Source: Polaribacter sp. BAL334 (GTDB taxonomy: Bacteria; Bacteroidota; Bacteroidia; Flavobacteriales; Flavobacteriaceae). Taken from it: a stretch of 64,000 nt of DNA. Positions 17,343 through 26,617 of this stretch are shown here, in pieces. The stretch covers positions 1 to 64,000 of the forward strand of contig NZ_JADWOV010000245.1 of the NCBI RefSeq assembly GCF_015767435.1, in the 5' to 3' direction. Position numbers and translations under genes: made by a program. The notes under the pieces were generated by a model that made no database searches, had not been told where the DNA came from, and worked only from the letters and a program-made list of their open reading frames with translations. The number at the start of each line of letters is the position of its first letter. The first letter of the stretch is position 1.

Positions 17343-20072
17343 TTATTCTAAAACGATTTTTTTGTTCAATTTACCAGTTGCAGTTTCTAATTGAATGATG
17401 TACATTCCTGTTGCTAATTTTGGCAATGAAATTTCTTTCACTCCTGTTGAACTAAAAGAAGTTTGCATCACTTGTTTTCCTAGAATGTTGTACATTTTTA
17501 CAGTCGCTTTTCCTTGTGTCAATCCAACCACTCTTAAGGTAGATTTGTTGGTTGCATAGATGCTGATGTTTTGTAAAACAACATCTTCAGTGCTCAATAC
17601 ACCAGATGCTTTTGTGTGTAAATAAAAACGTCCTGTACCGTTTAAGGCATCGTTTAAAGTTACTTTATAAGAAGCGTTTGCTTCGTCTAATCGAGTAATG
17701 GTATTTGTTTCTCTATCTTCTAAGAAAACTTTTGTGTCTCCTGGTAAATTCATGGCTTCAGCAGTAAAGGTAATTTCTTTTCCTGCAGCAGCTTTTACGC
17801 CTACAGGAACAATCATGGTTTCCATTTCAGCAATTGGTAATGATTGTATTTGGAATTTTTTACCCTCATTATTTTCTACTAAGTTTGTAAATACATCTAC
17901 TGAGTTTTCAATTCCGGCAAACGTTTCACCATCATAGCCGTTGTCAAAACCTTTGGTTGCGTTGTCTAAGTAATACATTTTTACAAATCTATTATTTGAA
18001 CCATCGTTCATCATCAATTTTACTTCGGTCTTTGATGATTTTTGAAAAGTTCCACTTGTTGAAGCTTGATAAGATTCAGCAATGTTGATGTTTGTTCCGT
18101 TTGATGATCTTACAAAAAATCCTTGAGCTGGAGCTAAAACAAAAGAATCTCCAGTTACATAAGTATCATAACTGCTAGTTGCTTGATTCCAAACCCAAAG
18201 TGTTTCAGAAACTAAATTGGCACTATTATCTGTTAAAAAAGTAGCACTATTAACATGAGAAGTAAATGGGTTTCCTATTAAATTGAATCCATTACTAGCA
18301 TTTGAAACAGCCACAGAAACATCTGCTGTATTGATGGTTCCTGTGAAAGAAATATCTCCAGTTGAACTTCTTTTTACTGAATAACCTAGACCATTGTTAA
18401 ATATTCCTGTACCTGCTGATTGCAAATATGACCAAGTATTGTCAGCTGTTGTGTAAGAAGCAATTCCTCTGTTAGCACCTGTTCCTGAAGCAATACCGTT
18501 TGCAGTTACATATGTATCATTATAGGCTTGTCCTGAAACTGGTGAAGAAACCAAATACCAATTGGTGGTTGGTAAGTTTCTATTGTAGGTAACATTTCCT
18601 GATGAAGTACCATTTACGATTAAGGTACCTCCTGAAGCTATTAATAAACCATCTGCCTCAGTAATAGTTAGATCGTTTACAAGTGCATTTGTTGAATTAC
18701 CAATAATTGGAGCATTTGTCACCTCAGGAATAATAGCATTATTTGAGCCTGTTGGCACACCATTACTCCAGTTACCTGCAGTATTCCAATCATTGTCTAC
18801 TGCACCTGTCCAAGTGGAAGAAGATAGGACAGCAAATTCTCCAAAAACATAATCATCTATTTGAAAAATATTTTGAGCAGGATCAACTCCAGCATCAAAA
18901 TTGGTTTGTATATCAAAAAATAAAGCTATTTTTCGATTATTGGTAGAGTTAAAACTTGAAAAATCAAACGTTAGGGTTTGCCATACATTTGGTGTAGTAT
19001 AGTTTGCAGTTACAGCATGCTCCGATCCTCCGTCCTCAACTTTTAAGGTTAGGATTGATGTTCTTGGTCCTTTTACTTTTATTGAGAATCCTCTATCACC
19101 AGAAGATAAGTCTATTCCTGAGTTATTTATATAATTTATTTGAGACCACCAATCGTCATTAACACCTGAAGCTGTAGCAACGCCACCAGCTTCGACATAA
19201 TCAAGAAGCCTCTCATTTCTGAGTGGAGTTGGTAAACTAAAATCAAAACTGAAATCCGTTATTGGCGTATTGACTGCACCGACAAAAATTTCTTTTGTAA
19301 ATGTATTAGAACCTTCAGTACTTGTGGCTGTTAAAGAAACTAGATATTGTCCCTTATAAGCATAGGTATGGGCAGCAGGATTTGCATCGGAAGAAGTTGA
19401 ACCATCACCAAAATCCCAAGAATAGCTTGTTGCATCTGTAGACGTGTTCGTAAAAGTAGCTGTAAGATTTGATGTAGAAGTTACTTCTGAAAAATTTGCA
19501 ACTGGTTGCGGATTATCAGCAACTAGCGACCAATTATCTAAAGTTATACCAGAGGCTCCAAATGTTCCACCTCCAGTTCTAAATAATATGTAATAAGTCC
19601 CGGTAGAGGTAATTTGAAATTTTCCTGGACTGGAAGTATCACATCCAGCAGCAACAGCTGATCCAGAATAAGTTTTGATACTACCACAATCCCAAGCGTT
19701 GTAGGCTTTAATAACCTGTTGGTCACCGCCATACTCAGTATTTTCAACTGGTTGCACAGATCCAATATATACTTCGCCCCATATAGTATCAATGCCGTCA
19801 TAAGTCATATCCATATCAAATTGGTACCAACCAGCATCAAGGTTTACACTAGTGTAAAGCCCCATGTGAATCCAACCTCCATCCGCAGGATTAATTTTTC
19901 CAATATTCACCACCCCTCCAGTAATAGTTACTGAGCCATTTGTACTATCGGGTCCATACTGGTTTACAACCGTCCAACCAGTGGCATCATCAAAGGTTCC
20001 ATTGGTGATAAGGTTTTGAGCATTGACAATACTACTTGCCAATAAAATAAACGTGAAAATAATTTTTTTCAT
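17343..20072 (-). CDS. T9SS-exported PKD-domain surface protein (carbohydrate-binding-like)
   Basis: 909 aa. A signal peptide (about 1-18) leads into a CBM-like jelly-roll (about 19-190, NLITNGTFDDATGWTVVNQY). A PKD domain follows (about 192-270, with SYSWDFGDGSTSSDANPAAH), then a second jelly-roll (about 275-415) and a long beta-rich region with a GNWSNGVPTGSNNAIIPE motif. A T9SS type A tail ends it (LRVVGLTQGKATVKMYNILG to LNKKIVLE). No catalytic motif was found; it probably binds glycan at the surface. It lies directly downstream of the regulator gene, 249 bases away, and upstream of the 55-aa gene. The PUL thus encodes two large T9SS binding proteins. Confidence 0.9.
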   Translation of the reverse strand: MKKIIFTFILLASSIVNAQNLITNGTFDDATGWTVVNQYGPDSTNGSVTITGGVVNIGKINPADGGWIHMGLYTSVNLDAGWYQFDMDMTYDGIDTIWGEVYIGSVQPVENTEYGGDQQVIKAYNAWDCGSIKTYSGSAVAAGCDTSSPGKFQITSTGTYYILFRTGGGTFGASGITLDNWSLVADNPQPVANFSEVTSTSNLTATFTNTSTDATSYSWDFGDGSTSSDANPAAHTYAYKGQYLVSLTATSTEGSNTFTKEIFVGAVNTPITDFSFDFSLPTPLRNERLLDYVEAGGVATASGVNDDWWSQINYINNSGIDLSSGDRGFSIKVKGPRTSILTLKVEDGGSEHAVTANYTTPNVWQTLTFDFSSFNSTNNRKIALFFDIQTNFDAGVDPAQNIFQIDDYVFGEFAVLSSSTWTGAVDNDWNTAGNWSNGVPTGSNNAIIPEVTNAPIIGNSTNALVNDLTITEADGLLIASGGTLIVNGTSSGNVTYNRNLPTTNWYLVSSPVSGQAYNDTYVTANGIASGTGANRGIASYTTADNTWSYLQSAGTGIFNNGLGYSVKRSSTGDISFTGTINTADVSVAVSNASNGFNLIGNPFTSHVNSATFLTDNSANLVSETLWVWNQATSSYDTYVTGDSFVLAPAQGFFVRSSNGTNINIAESYQASTSGTFQKSSKTEVKLMMNDGSNNRFVKMYYLDNATKGFDNGYDGETFAGIENSVDVFTNLVENNEGKKFQIQSLPIAEMETMIVPVGVKAAAGKEITFTAEAMNLPGDTKVFLEDRETNTITRLDEANASYKVTLNDALNGTGRFYLHTKASGVLSTEDVVLQNISIYATNKSTLRVVGLTQGKATVKMYNILGKQVMQTSFSSTGVKEISLPKLATGMYIIQLETATGKLNKKIVLE

Positions 20073-20321
20073 AATAAAATAGATTAATTAAAATAGTTTA
20101 GATTTTAGAAAATAATGGGATTATTTATCTATTAGGAATTGATTTCAAGTAATGAAATATGACTTCTAGGTAAACAATAAATATTTTCTTATGCCAAATA
20201 GATATAATAAACTGATAATTAACAATTTATTAACCTCTACAAAAATTAATATTGGATTGATTCTTCCTCTACAAAAACTTTGTTAAAAATATAACTATTT
20301 GATTATCAGTTATCAAGGAAT

Positions 20322-23198
20322 TTAAAATTTCTGAATGTAATGTAAAAGGTTTTCTTCTTTATCTAAGTTAAATTTTTTGCGTAGTCTATACCTACTTTGT
20401 TCAATACTGGTAATAGCTACATTCATTAAAGAAGCAATCTCTTTTGAGGATAGATTTAATTTTAAATATGCACACAATTTAATCTCATTTGGAGACAAAT
20501 CAGGGTGTTTTTCATTTATATTTTGAAAGAATTGGGAATGAGAATTACTAAAATGCAATTGAAAAGTCAACCAATCCTCTTTATCAACTAAATGACTATT
20601 GATTTTTTTAATTACTTTTTTTATTGGGTAATGCAATGAACTATTTAACAATTCACTATCAATACTTTTAATATCATTTATTAAATCCATTAATAATTCG
20701 TTCTTCTTGATATTGTTTAATGTAGATGATGCTAAAGCAGCATTTTTCTTTTTAATCTCCAAGTTCAAATTTTCTTCTTTCAGCAATAATAATTTTTTGT
20801 CTGCTTCTAATTTTTCTAAATCAAACTTTTCTTTTTGGCGTTCTCTTTTTTGGGTTTCTATCTCAATAAGTTGGTTTACCTTTTTTATGTTTTTCATGTT
20901 TAAATATGCCCTATAAACTATAAAAACAACAATGAAAGTTAAAACATAAAAAGCTATAGCCCAATTATTCAAATACCATGGATACTGAATATAAAATGGA
21001 ATATTAATAATTTCAGAAGTAATCCCATCTTCAGTTTTGGACTTCATTTCTAATATGTAATCACCAGATGACAATCCAGGAAAATTAATTTCAAGTTTGT
21101 TGATCCAATTTGACCAATTATTATTTAGTCCTTTTAATCTGTATTGTATTAATTTAGAATTTCCTAAAGGCGCTTTAGGGATAGCAATTTTTATTTTGAT
21201 GAAATTATTAGAATACGGAATTTTAATTTCTTCTTTTCCATCAATTGGAGCTCTAATAGTATCTTTAGAACTTATCAATTCAATTGATTTTACGATTGGT
21301 GTTGTATTAATTTCAGAAGTTATTAATCTATCTGCATTATAAAAAACAATTCCATTTTCTATCCCAATTCCAAAAATATTTTTGTCAATTTTTTTAAACT
21401 TATTAAAATCATTCAAATGTTTGTCCCAGATATTATAAAAAACAGTTTCATTAACCTTAAAATGATTTTGATCCCTTAAAACATACCCTAGCGTATTGGG
21501 AGTTGAATACCAAAATACATTTTCGTTCTGTGAAATATGATTGATGTTATGCAGTCCTTTAAAAATTTCTGAAGGATACTTTGCTTTTGTAAATACATTA
21601 TCTATGGCATCATAAAAAAAGAACCCTTTTGGATTGAAAAAAACTAAATTGCCATCAATCTTTGTAAAATAAGCGTAGGGTTCTATAGTTTGATTGTCAA
21701 CACCATAAAATTCAAATTCTTTAAGTTCAAGGCCATCAGGAGACAATAATAGTCTGTAATATCCTTTTTGAGGATGTGCAATCCAAATTTGACCATATTG
21801 ATCAAACTCTAAAAAACGAGAGGACTCTCCAAAGTTTTCGAATTTTTTTATAAATGTCCATTCATTATTTATTTTCTTAAAAACAGCTAATCCTGAGTAA
21901 AAACCAACATATAAAATGTCTTTAAATTTAGGATGCTTTTTAAAAATCCAACCACCACCTTCTAAATGAATTGTTTTTAAAAAATTATTTTTAATTGCAA
22001 ACAACCCCCTATGACTTCCTACTAAAACTTCATTATCAATCTCTTCAATTTCCCAAATATTATCATTTCTTTCATCAATTAATCTTGGTTCTGCTAACGG
22101 ATAATTTATATTTTTCATAAATAATCCTTGATTAGTACCTAAATAAAGTATTGAATCCTTTAAATAGCTGGAGTATACAGTGCCAGAGCTACTATTGTTA
22201 TCTAGTAAATATTTTGAATTACTATTTATTTCAACATAACTAATCCCAGATTCAGTACTTACCCATATATTATTATTTATGTCATTAAATACTTTTAGAG
22301 TAGAATTGTTTCTTATACCTCTTTTTTTATTAATGTGATTTCCAATCTCACCATCATTAGAAATGATATAAAATCCATTTCTAAGTGTTCCGACTACATA
22401 TTGATTATCAGAATATTTCTCTATGTCAGTTATTATAAATTTTTCAAATCTCGTATTTACTGTCCAATCCTTTTTAATTAAAACATTATTTTTAAGACAC
22501 CAAAAGCCATTATTTTTAGTTGCAATTAGTAATGAATTATCTTTTTCAACAAACACACCAACGATATCCATAGAAATTTTTTCTGTCCCCTTAATTATTT
22601 TTTTTTCTGAATTAATAATTTCGAATAATCCAACAGAGACATCTTGAAAAAATCCCCTTTTTTTAGTGGAAAAAAGGTTACTAAATCCTTTGTCCGCATG
22701 AATTGTGTTCAGCTGATTCGTCAATGGATCAAAAACATAAATTAATTGAAATGATTGAAAATATATTTTACCTTGAACTTCTATGATATTTGAAAAAACA
22801 GGCAATAAAGGAGCCTCTTTAATTGGCTTTTTAAAAAATAAACTTTTGTATTTTAATTTTCCATTTGTAGTTTTATACCAATACCCAAAACCACCATGCC
22901 CTCCTGTATAAATATGTTTATCGTCTTTATACAAAACAGCTCTTAGATCTGATTGAACTCCTTCAGTATATCTTGTCCATCTAAAGCCATCATATTCAAT
23001 TAATGACCCAGGTTGAGCAAAATAAAGCAAGCCATCTGCACCTTGAGAAATATCAAAAATTTTTAATCCTACTTTAACCTCCTCTTTTGAAAAATTTTTT
23101 GTGTAAGGTAGCCCTGGAAGATTTGAAATTTGTGAGAACGTTATAGTAATTGAAAAACTTATAATAAAAAGAAAAAAATGTCTTATTAAAATTCTCAT
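20322..23198 (-). CDS. SusR-like PUL regulator: beta-propeller/Y_Y_Y sensor with LuxR-type HTH
   Basis: About 958 aa from the MRILIRHFF start (ATG 23196-23198), preferred over an ATG 13 codons upstream because the signal peptide begins there and a probable -7 box overlaps the upstream ATG. Order: signal peptide; ~700-residue periplasmic two-component-regulator propeller repeats (LYFAQPGSLIEYDGFRWTRY, NNIWVSTESGISYV); Y_Y_Y domain (RLKGLNNNWSNW); one membrane helix (NWAIAFYVLTFIVVFIVYRAYL); coiled coil; C-terminal GerE/LuxR-type HTH (LSPNEIKLCAYLKLNLSSKEIASLMNVAITSIEQSRYRLRKKF). There is no histidine kinase or receiver domain, so it signals straight from periplasmic oligosaccharide to DNA. It heads the glucan PUL and probably activates it. 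Confidence 0.9.
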   Translation of the reverse strand: MRILIRHFFLFIISFSITITFSQISNLPGLPYTKNFSKEEVKVGLKIFDISQGADGLLYFAQPGSLIEYDGFRWTRYTEGVQSDLRAVLYKDDKHIYTGGHGGFGYWYKTTNGKLKYKSLFFKKPIKEAPLLPVFSNIIEVQGKIYFQSFQLIYVFDPLTNQLNTIHADKGFSNLFSTKKRGFFQDVSVGLFEIINSEKKIIKGTEKISMDIVGVFVEKDNSLLIATKNNGFWCLKNNVLIKKDWTVNTRFEKFIITDIEKYSDNQYVVGTLRNGFYIISNDGEIGNHINKKRGIRNNSTLKVFNDINNNIWVSTESGISYVEINSNSKYLLDNNSSSGTVYSSYLKDSILYLGTNQGLFMKNINYPLAEPRLIDERNDNIWEIEEIDNEVLVGSHRGLFAIKNNFLKTIHLEGGGWIFKKHPKFKDILYVGFYSGLAVFKKINNEWTFIKKFENFGESSRFLEFDQYGQIWIAHPQKGYYRLLLSPDGLELKEFEFYGVDNQTIEPYAYFTKIDGNLVFFNPKGFFFYDAIDNVFTKAKYPSEIFKGLHNINHISQNENVFWYSTPNTLGYVLRDQNHFKVNETVFYNIWDKHLNDFNKFKKIDKNIFGIGIENGIVFYNADRLITSEINTTPIVKSIELISSKDTIRAPIDGKEEIKIPYSNNFIKIKIAIPKAPLGNSKLIQYRLKGLNNNWSNWINKLEINFPGLSSGDYILEMKSKTEDGITSEIINIPFYIQYPWYLNNWAIAFYVLTFIVVFIVYRAYLNMKNIKKVNQLIEIETQKRERQKEKFDLEKLEADKKLLLLKEENLNLEIKKKNAALASSTLNNIKKNELLMDLINDIKSIDSELLNSSLHYPIKKVIKKINSHLVDKEDWLTFQLHFSNSHSQFFQNINEKHPDLSPNEIKLCAYLKLNLSSKEIASLMNVAITSIEQSRYRLRKKFNLDKEENLLHYIQKF

Positions 23199-23234
23199 TA
23201 AAAACTTTATGAATCTATTTATAATAATAATGTT

Positions 23235-23242
23235 CAAATGTA
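23235..23242 (-). promoter_or_regulatory. Probable -7 box of the regulator gene
   Basis: CAAATGTA on the plus strand is TACATTTG on the minus strand, matching the Bacteroidota -7 consensus TAnnTTTG. No clear -33 TTTG lies at the right distance. The box would place the transcript start near 23228, downstream of the upstream-most ATG (23237), which supports the internal start at 23198. Confidence 0.35.
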
Positions 23243-23298
23243 ATAAAATCTGATTTTGAATTTTGGGAAAATGTTTATTAAACTATAGATTTCTTATT

Positions 23299-23748
23299 TT
23301 ATAAAATTAATTTATGTTTGTTTAAAGTATCAATAATTATCTTTCTGTAATTATTTTGAATACCTTCCGTAACTTTTGATTTGTCTTGATGAAAACCAGC
23401 TTCGGATATCGAAAACATTTCAGAGTTTTGAGCCCTTAAGTTTTTATCACTCCACAAAATGATTTCTGTAATGACAGGAGCTAACTCTATTCCTTTTTCT
23501 GTTAGTAGATAAATATTTTCCTTTTGATTATCAGGCAATTTTTGTTTGGTTATCAAATCATTTTCTTCCAACCACTTTAATCTTGAGGATAATATACCTG
23601 GTGCAATCTTTTCGGAAGAGTTAGAAAACTCTTTGAACGTTTTTTTGCGTTGAACAAGCATATCTCTCACAATTAATAAAGACCATTTGTCCCCTACTAT
23701 ATCTAAAGTACAGGCAATGGGACAGTTTGACCGAAAATTATTTTTCAT
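23299..23748 (-). CDS. HxlR-family transcriptional regulator
   Basis: 149 aa winged-helix regulator. The N-terminal motif CPIACTLDIVGDKWSLLIVRDM is the HxlR signature; the recognition region (KTFKEFSNSSEKIAPGILSSRLKWLEENDLI) and the wing with YLLTEKGIELAPV follow. HxlR proteins usually repress a divergent stress or detoxification operon and respond to electrophiles or redox change. Here it is divergent from the membrane-protein/SDR/hydrolase operon starting at 23827, with symmetric repeats between them. A second paralogue lies at 31552. The start is the first ATG, directly before the family motif. Confidence 0.92.
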   Translation of the reverse strand: MKNNFRSNCPIACTLDIVGDKWSLLIVRDMLVQRKKTFKEFSNSSEKIAPGILSSRLKWLEENDLITKQKLPDNQKENIYLLTEKGIELAPVITEIILWSDKNLRAQNSEMFSISEAGFHQDKSKVTEGIQNNYRKIIIDTLNKHKLIL

Positions 23749-23751
23749 TTT

Positions 23752-23810
23752 TTACTATTAATTTAGTAGTAATAAAAAACTTTTACTACTTTTGCTACTG
23801 TTTAAATAGC
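23752..23810. promoter_or_regulatory. Divergent promoter/operator region of the first HxlR regulator
   Basis: The 78-base gap holds TTACTA/TAGTAA half-sites (23752-23757 and 23767-23772), another TACTACT (23784-23790), and GCTA/TAGC around CTGTTTAAA (23794-23810). A plus-strand -7 box, TACTTTTG (23787-23794), fits TAnnTTTG. The overlap of half-sites with the box suggests autoregulation plus control of the plus-strand operon. No clear -33 box was found. Confidence 0.4.
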
Positions 23811-23826
23811 AAAAATAATAAAAACA

Positions 23827-24270
23827 ATGGAAACAAAATCATTTTTAGGAATTAAAAGCCAATCAAAAAATATACGAGTTGGTATTTGGTCAAGTGTAAT
23901 ATCGGCAATTATGCTTATTGGTATCGGAATCTTTTGGCTAGCTCATCCAAGTGCTACAGAAGGTTCTTTTTCAATAGTACCAGACTCGCCAGCAGCCGTT
24001 TCTTTAGCAAAAATAGTAGCTATATTCAAAGCCATTGGAGATTTCTTACCACCTATATTTGTTCTTCTAGCCATCTATTTTAAACAATATAAATTGGCTG
24101 GTTACTTTCATATAGTAACACTCATCTTAGTAATTGTTGTTGATATGTTAGTATGGGGTTCTTTTGTGCCAAATGCAGGCGCTAAAGATATTTTGCAACA
24201 TATACCCTTTGCAATTCCGATTTTGATTGCTGCCTACTCTTTTCTTAAACCAAACTCAAAAACTAATTAA
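23827..24270 (+). CDS. Four-helix integral membrane protein, function unknown
   Basis: 147 aa with four predicted transmembrane helices: SVISAIMLIGIGIFWLAH, a segment around IVAIFKAIGDFLPPIFVLLAIYF, YFHIVTLILVIVVDMLVWGSF and IPFAIPILIAAYSFL. No family was recognised with confidence; it resembles small DUF4267-like membrane proteins in general form only. It is the first gene of an operon (23827-27622) divergent from an HxlR regulator, with the next gene starting 2 bases after its stop, so translation is probably coupled. Confidence 0.8.
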   Translation: METKSFLGIKSQSKNIRVGIWSSVISAIMLIGIGIFWLAHPSATEGSFSIVPDSPAAVSLAKIVAIFKAIGDFLPPIFVLLAIYFKQYKLAGYFHIVTLILVIVVDMLVWGSFVPNAGAKDILQHIPFAIPILIAAYSFLKPNSKTN

Positions 24271-24272
24271 TT

Positions 24273-24641
24273 ATGCTTTTATTTATTCGCATTTTCCTCA
24301 TTCTTTATGGGCTTATTGCTGCTGCAACAGGTTTTATGGGGACAACAGCTAAATTCAATGCTGCTGTAACAGATGCAATGACCGACAATAATCATCGCTA
24401 TGTTGCTGCCATTTGGATGGCTACATCTTTGGCCTTTTTTTATGTAGCTTGGAATCCATCAGAAACAGCCTTATTTCGTTTTTTGATGGTAGCTGTTTTT
24501 ATTGGGGGTATTGTCAGAGCTGCAGCTTTGCTAAATTATCCTGCAACCCCATTTCTTATTTTCCTTATTGCAATAGAATTGATTCCAACGGCATTAATGT
24601 TATGGTTTCACACCAAACTATCAAATGCAGGTTCACTATAA
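24273..24641 (+). CDS. DUF4345-like small membrane protein
   Basis: 122 aa, four hydrophobic helices. The pattern NNHRYVAAIWMATSLAFFYVAWNP followed by FIGGIVRAAALLNYPATP is characteristic of the DUF4345 family of small membrane proteins, whose biochemical role is unknown. It is tightly packed in the HxlR-controlled operon (2 bases after the previous stop, 11 before the next start). Family call moderately sure; function not known. Confidence 0.8.
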   Translation: MLLFIRIFLILYGLIAAATGFMGTTAKFNAAVTDAMTDNNHRYVAAIWMATSLAFFYVAWNPSETALFRFLMVAVFIGGIVRAAALLNYPATPFLIFLIAIELIPTALMLWFHTKLSNAGSL

Positions 24642-24652
24642 AATAAACTCAA

Positions 24653-25420
24653 ATGAAACAATCAAATCAAACAGTATTGATAACTGGCGGTGGTTCAGGC
24701 ATTGGACTTGCCATAGCTCAAAAATTCTTAGCAAATGACAATACCGTAATCATAACAGGTAGAAATCTTGCTAAACTCGAAAAAGTAAAACAAGAAAATC
24801 CCAAAATACATTTCTATCAAAGTGATGTAACGGATGATGCCGAAGTAAGGATGCTCGCAGACGATATCCAAGAAAAATTTGACGGCTTAGATGTTCTTAT
24901 CAACAACGCAGGAATAATGAATCTAGTAGATGCAGGAAACGAAAGCAACGACTTGCATAAACAGATGCAGGAAATTGAAATCAATTACAATTCTCCCATT
25001 AGACTATTGCACTACTTTTTACCACAACTTAAAAATAGTGAGAACGCAGTTCTTGTCAATGTTTCTTCGGGTTTGGCGTATGTTCCATTTGCACAAGCAC
25101 CTGTGTATTCAGGAACAAAATCAGCATTACATTTTTGGACACAAGCCATTCGACCGCAACTACAACCGCATAATATTAAAGTGGTTGAACTCTTGCCACC
25201 TGTTGTCGATACACCATTGGCACACGGAGCAGATATTGCCGAAGACGACAACTTAAAACCAATGCCACCCGAAAAATTAGCAGATATTTTTTGGAAAGAT
25301 TTTATAAATGGAAAAGAAGAGATTACACCAGGAATTTCCAAACAATTGAAATTGATGAGTAGGCTTGCACCCAAATTCATCTTTAAGCAACTCAATAAAC
25401 AAGCAATACCAAATAAATAA
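24653..25420 (+). CDS. Short-chain dehydrogenase/reductase, DltE-like
   Basis: 255 aa classical SDR. The cofactor motif TGGGSGIG (about 11-18), with TGRN after beta-2, suggests NADP(H). NNAGIMN follows at about 88, then the catalytic Ser in VNVSSG, and Tyr152 and Lys156 in VYSGTKSAL. The overall sequence, including the C-terminal KQLKLMSRLAPKFIFKQLNK, is like the DltE-type oxidoreductases often found near HxlR or MarR regulators. The substrate cannot be deduced. It lies third in the HxlR-divergent operon, three bases before the next gene. Confidence 0.93.
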   Translation: MKQSNQTVLITGGGSGIGLAIAQKFLANDNTVIITGRNLAKLEKVKQENPKIHFYQSDVTDDAEVRMLADDIQEKFDGLDVLINNAGIMNLVDAGNESNDLHKQMQEIEINYNSPIRLLHYFLPQLKNSENAVLVNVSSGLAYVPFAQAPVYSGTKSALHFWTQAIRPQLQPHNIKVVELLPPVVDTPLAHGADIAEDDNLKPMPPEKLADIFWKDFINGKEEITPGISKQLKLMSRLAPKFIFKQLNKQAIPNK

Positions 25421-25423
25421 CAT

Positions 25424-26116
25424 ATGTTAGCAGGTCATTATTCTACAGCTCTTTTGGCTTACCAAAAATTCCCAAAAGGCACTTTAATATTCTTCTTAAT
25501 AGCTTCACAATTTCAGGATTTAGTTTGGCTTACATTACATTATTTAGGTATTGAACCAACAGAACCAAATAGTGTCGAAGAGGTAACTTTACAAGGCATT
25601 GATGTAAATATGCTTTTTAGTCACGACTTGTTGCCACAACTATTTTGGGTTTTGGCAATCTTCCTTATAGGTCGCTTAATCTTTAAGAGTACTAAAATTG
25701 GAATAGCAGGCGGTCTTCTAGTTCTAGGTCATTTTATTTTGGATTTCATATCGGGTTACCCACACCATATTTTTGGCGAAGAAACTCATACTATTGGGCT
25801 TGGTTTATACCATTCCAACGTTTATCTCGCCATAGCAATAGAAGGTTTAGTTTCTACCTTGGCATTGTTCTATTTTTTCAAAAAAGAAAAAGAAAAAGGC
25901 ATTGAACGAACTACAAAAAACAAGTTTTATATAATAGGCTTATTTGTTTTTGGAGTTGTTTTCTTACTTTTAATAGCAACGACTTCATTTAAAGATTGGT
26001 TTGGACTTCCCGACTTGAATGTAATGTTTAATACCACAATACCTACCCTTATTTTAACCTATATAGGTATGATTTTCTACTTGAACTATTTTGTGCTAAA
26101 AAAAATAAAAAATTAA
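25424..26116 (+). CDS. Polytopic membrane protein with conserved-looking His/Asp positions
   Basis: 230 aa with about six hydrophobic helices. Several polar residues sit in or near helices: GHYSTA at the start, SQFQDLVW, FSHDLLPQ, GHFILDFISGYPHH. The spacing recalls membrane-bound metal-dependent hydrolases of the YdjM type (PF04307), but the match is loose and the call is not firm. It is the fourth gene of the HxlR-divergent operon. Function unknown. Confidence 0.82.
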   Translation: MLAGHYSTALLAYQKFPKGTLIFFLIASQFQDLVWLTLHYLGIEPTEPNSVEEVTLQGIDVNMLFSHDLLPQLFWVLAIFLIGRLIFKSTKIGIAGGLLVLGHFILDFISGYPHHIFGEETHTIGLGLYHSNVYLAIAIEGLVSTLALFYFFKKEKEKGIERTTKNKFYIIGLFVFGVVFLLLIATTSFKDWFGLPDLNVMFNTTIPTLILTYIGMIFYLNYFVLKKIKN

Positions 26117-26127
26117 AGTAATAAAAA

Positions 26128-26616
26128 ATGGACAATTTTACAATTATCAACTTACAAGCCTTGACAGGCACAATCGCAATCATTTTAGGTTTCAAGTATT
26201 GGATTCAGCCTCGAATTTCAAAACTATCCTTACACGATGCACTTTTGCCTTTTGTTTTCTTAAACACCTTTAGGTATTTGGGCTTGACGTTTATGGCTAA
26301 AGAGCAGTTTTTTGACGGCTTTCCTTCGGACTTTTTAACAACAGTTGGTCTGCTTGACTTTACTACAGCAATTTTAGCCATCATTGCTGCCATTGCATTA
26401 AAAAACAAATGGAGTTTTGCCATTCCGTTAGTATGGATATTCAATATTGTTGGGTTTGGAGATTTAATTACTGCTTTTCCTCAATTTTTTAGCTTAGAAC
26501 TCTATAATCATAACCTCGGCATTATTTGGTTGACATTTGTAACCTATGGTTTAGGTGCATTCTTAAGTCATATCTACATTTTTATCAGACTATTCAAAAA
26601 TTTAAAAAAGAAATAA
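26128..26616 (+). CDS. Integral membrane protein of unknown function
   Basis: 162 aa with about five transmembrane helices (INLQALTGTIAIILGFKYW, FVFLNTFRYLGLTFMA, TVGLLDFTTAILAIIAAIAL, FAIPLVWIFNIVGFGDLITAF, GIIWLTFVTYGLGAFLSHIYIFIRL). No family recognised. It is 11 bases after the previous gene and 1 base before the next start, so it is clearly part of the operon. It probably works with the other membrane proteins of this set in an unknown stress response. Confidence 0.82.
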   Translation: MDNFTIINLQALTGTIAIILGFKYWIQPRISKLSLHDALLPFVFLNTFRYLGLTFMAKEQFFDGFPSDFLTTVGLLDFTTAILAIIAAIALKNKWSFAIPLVWIFNIVGFGDLITAFPQFFSLELYNHNLGIIWLTFVTYGLGAFLSHIYIFIRLFKNLKKK

Positions 26617-26617
26617 T

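Noticed and set aside
23199..23237. Upstream ATG of the SusR-like regulator
   Set aside because: It lies at a probable -7 box; the internal ATG at 23198 starts the signal peptide directly.
25012..25395. 127-aa minus-strand ORF inside the SDR gene
   Set aside because: Shadow of a firmly identified SDR coding sequence.
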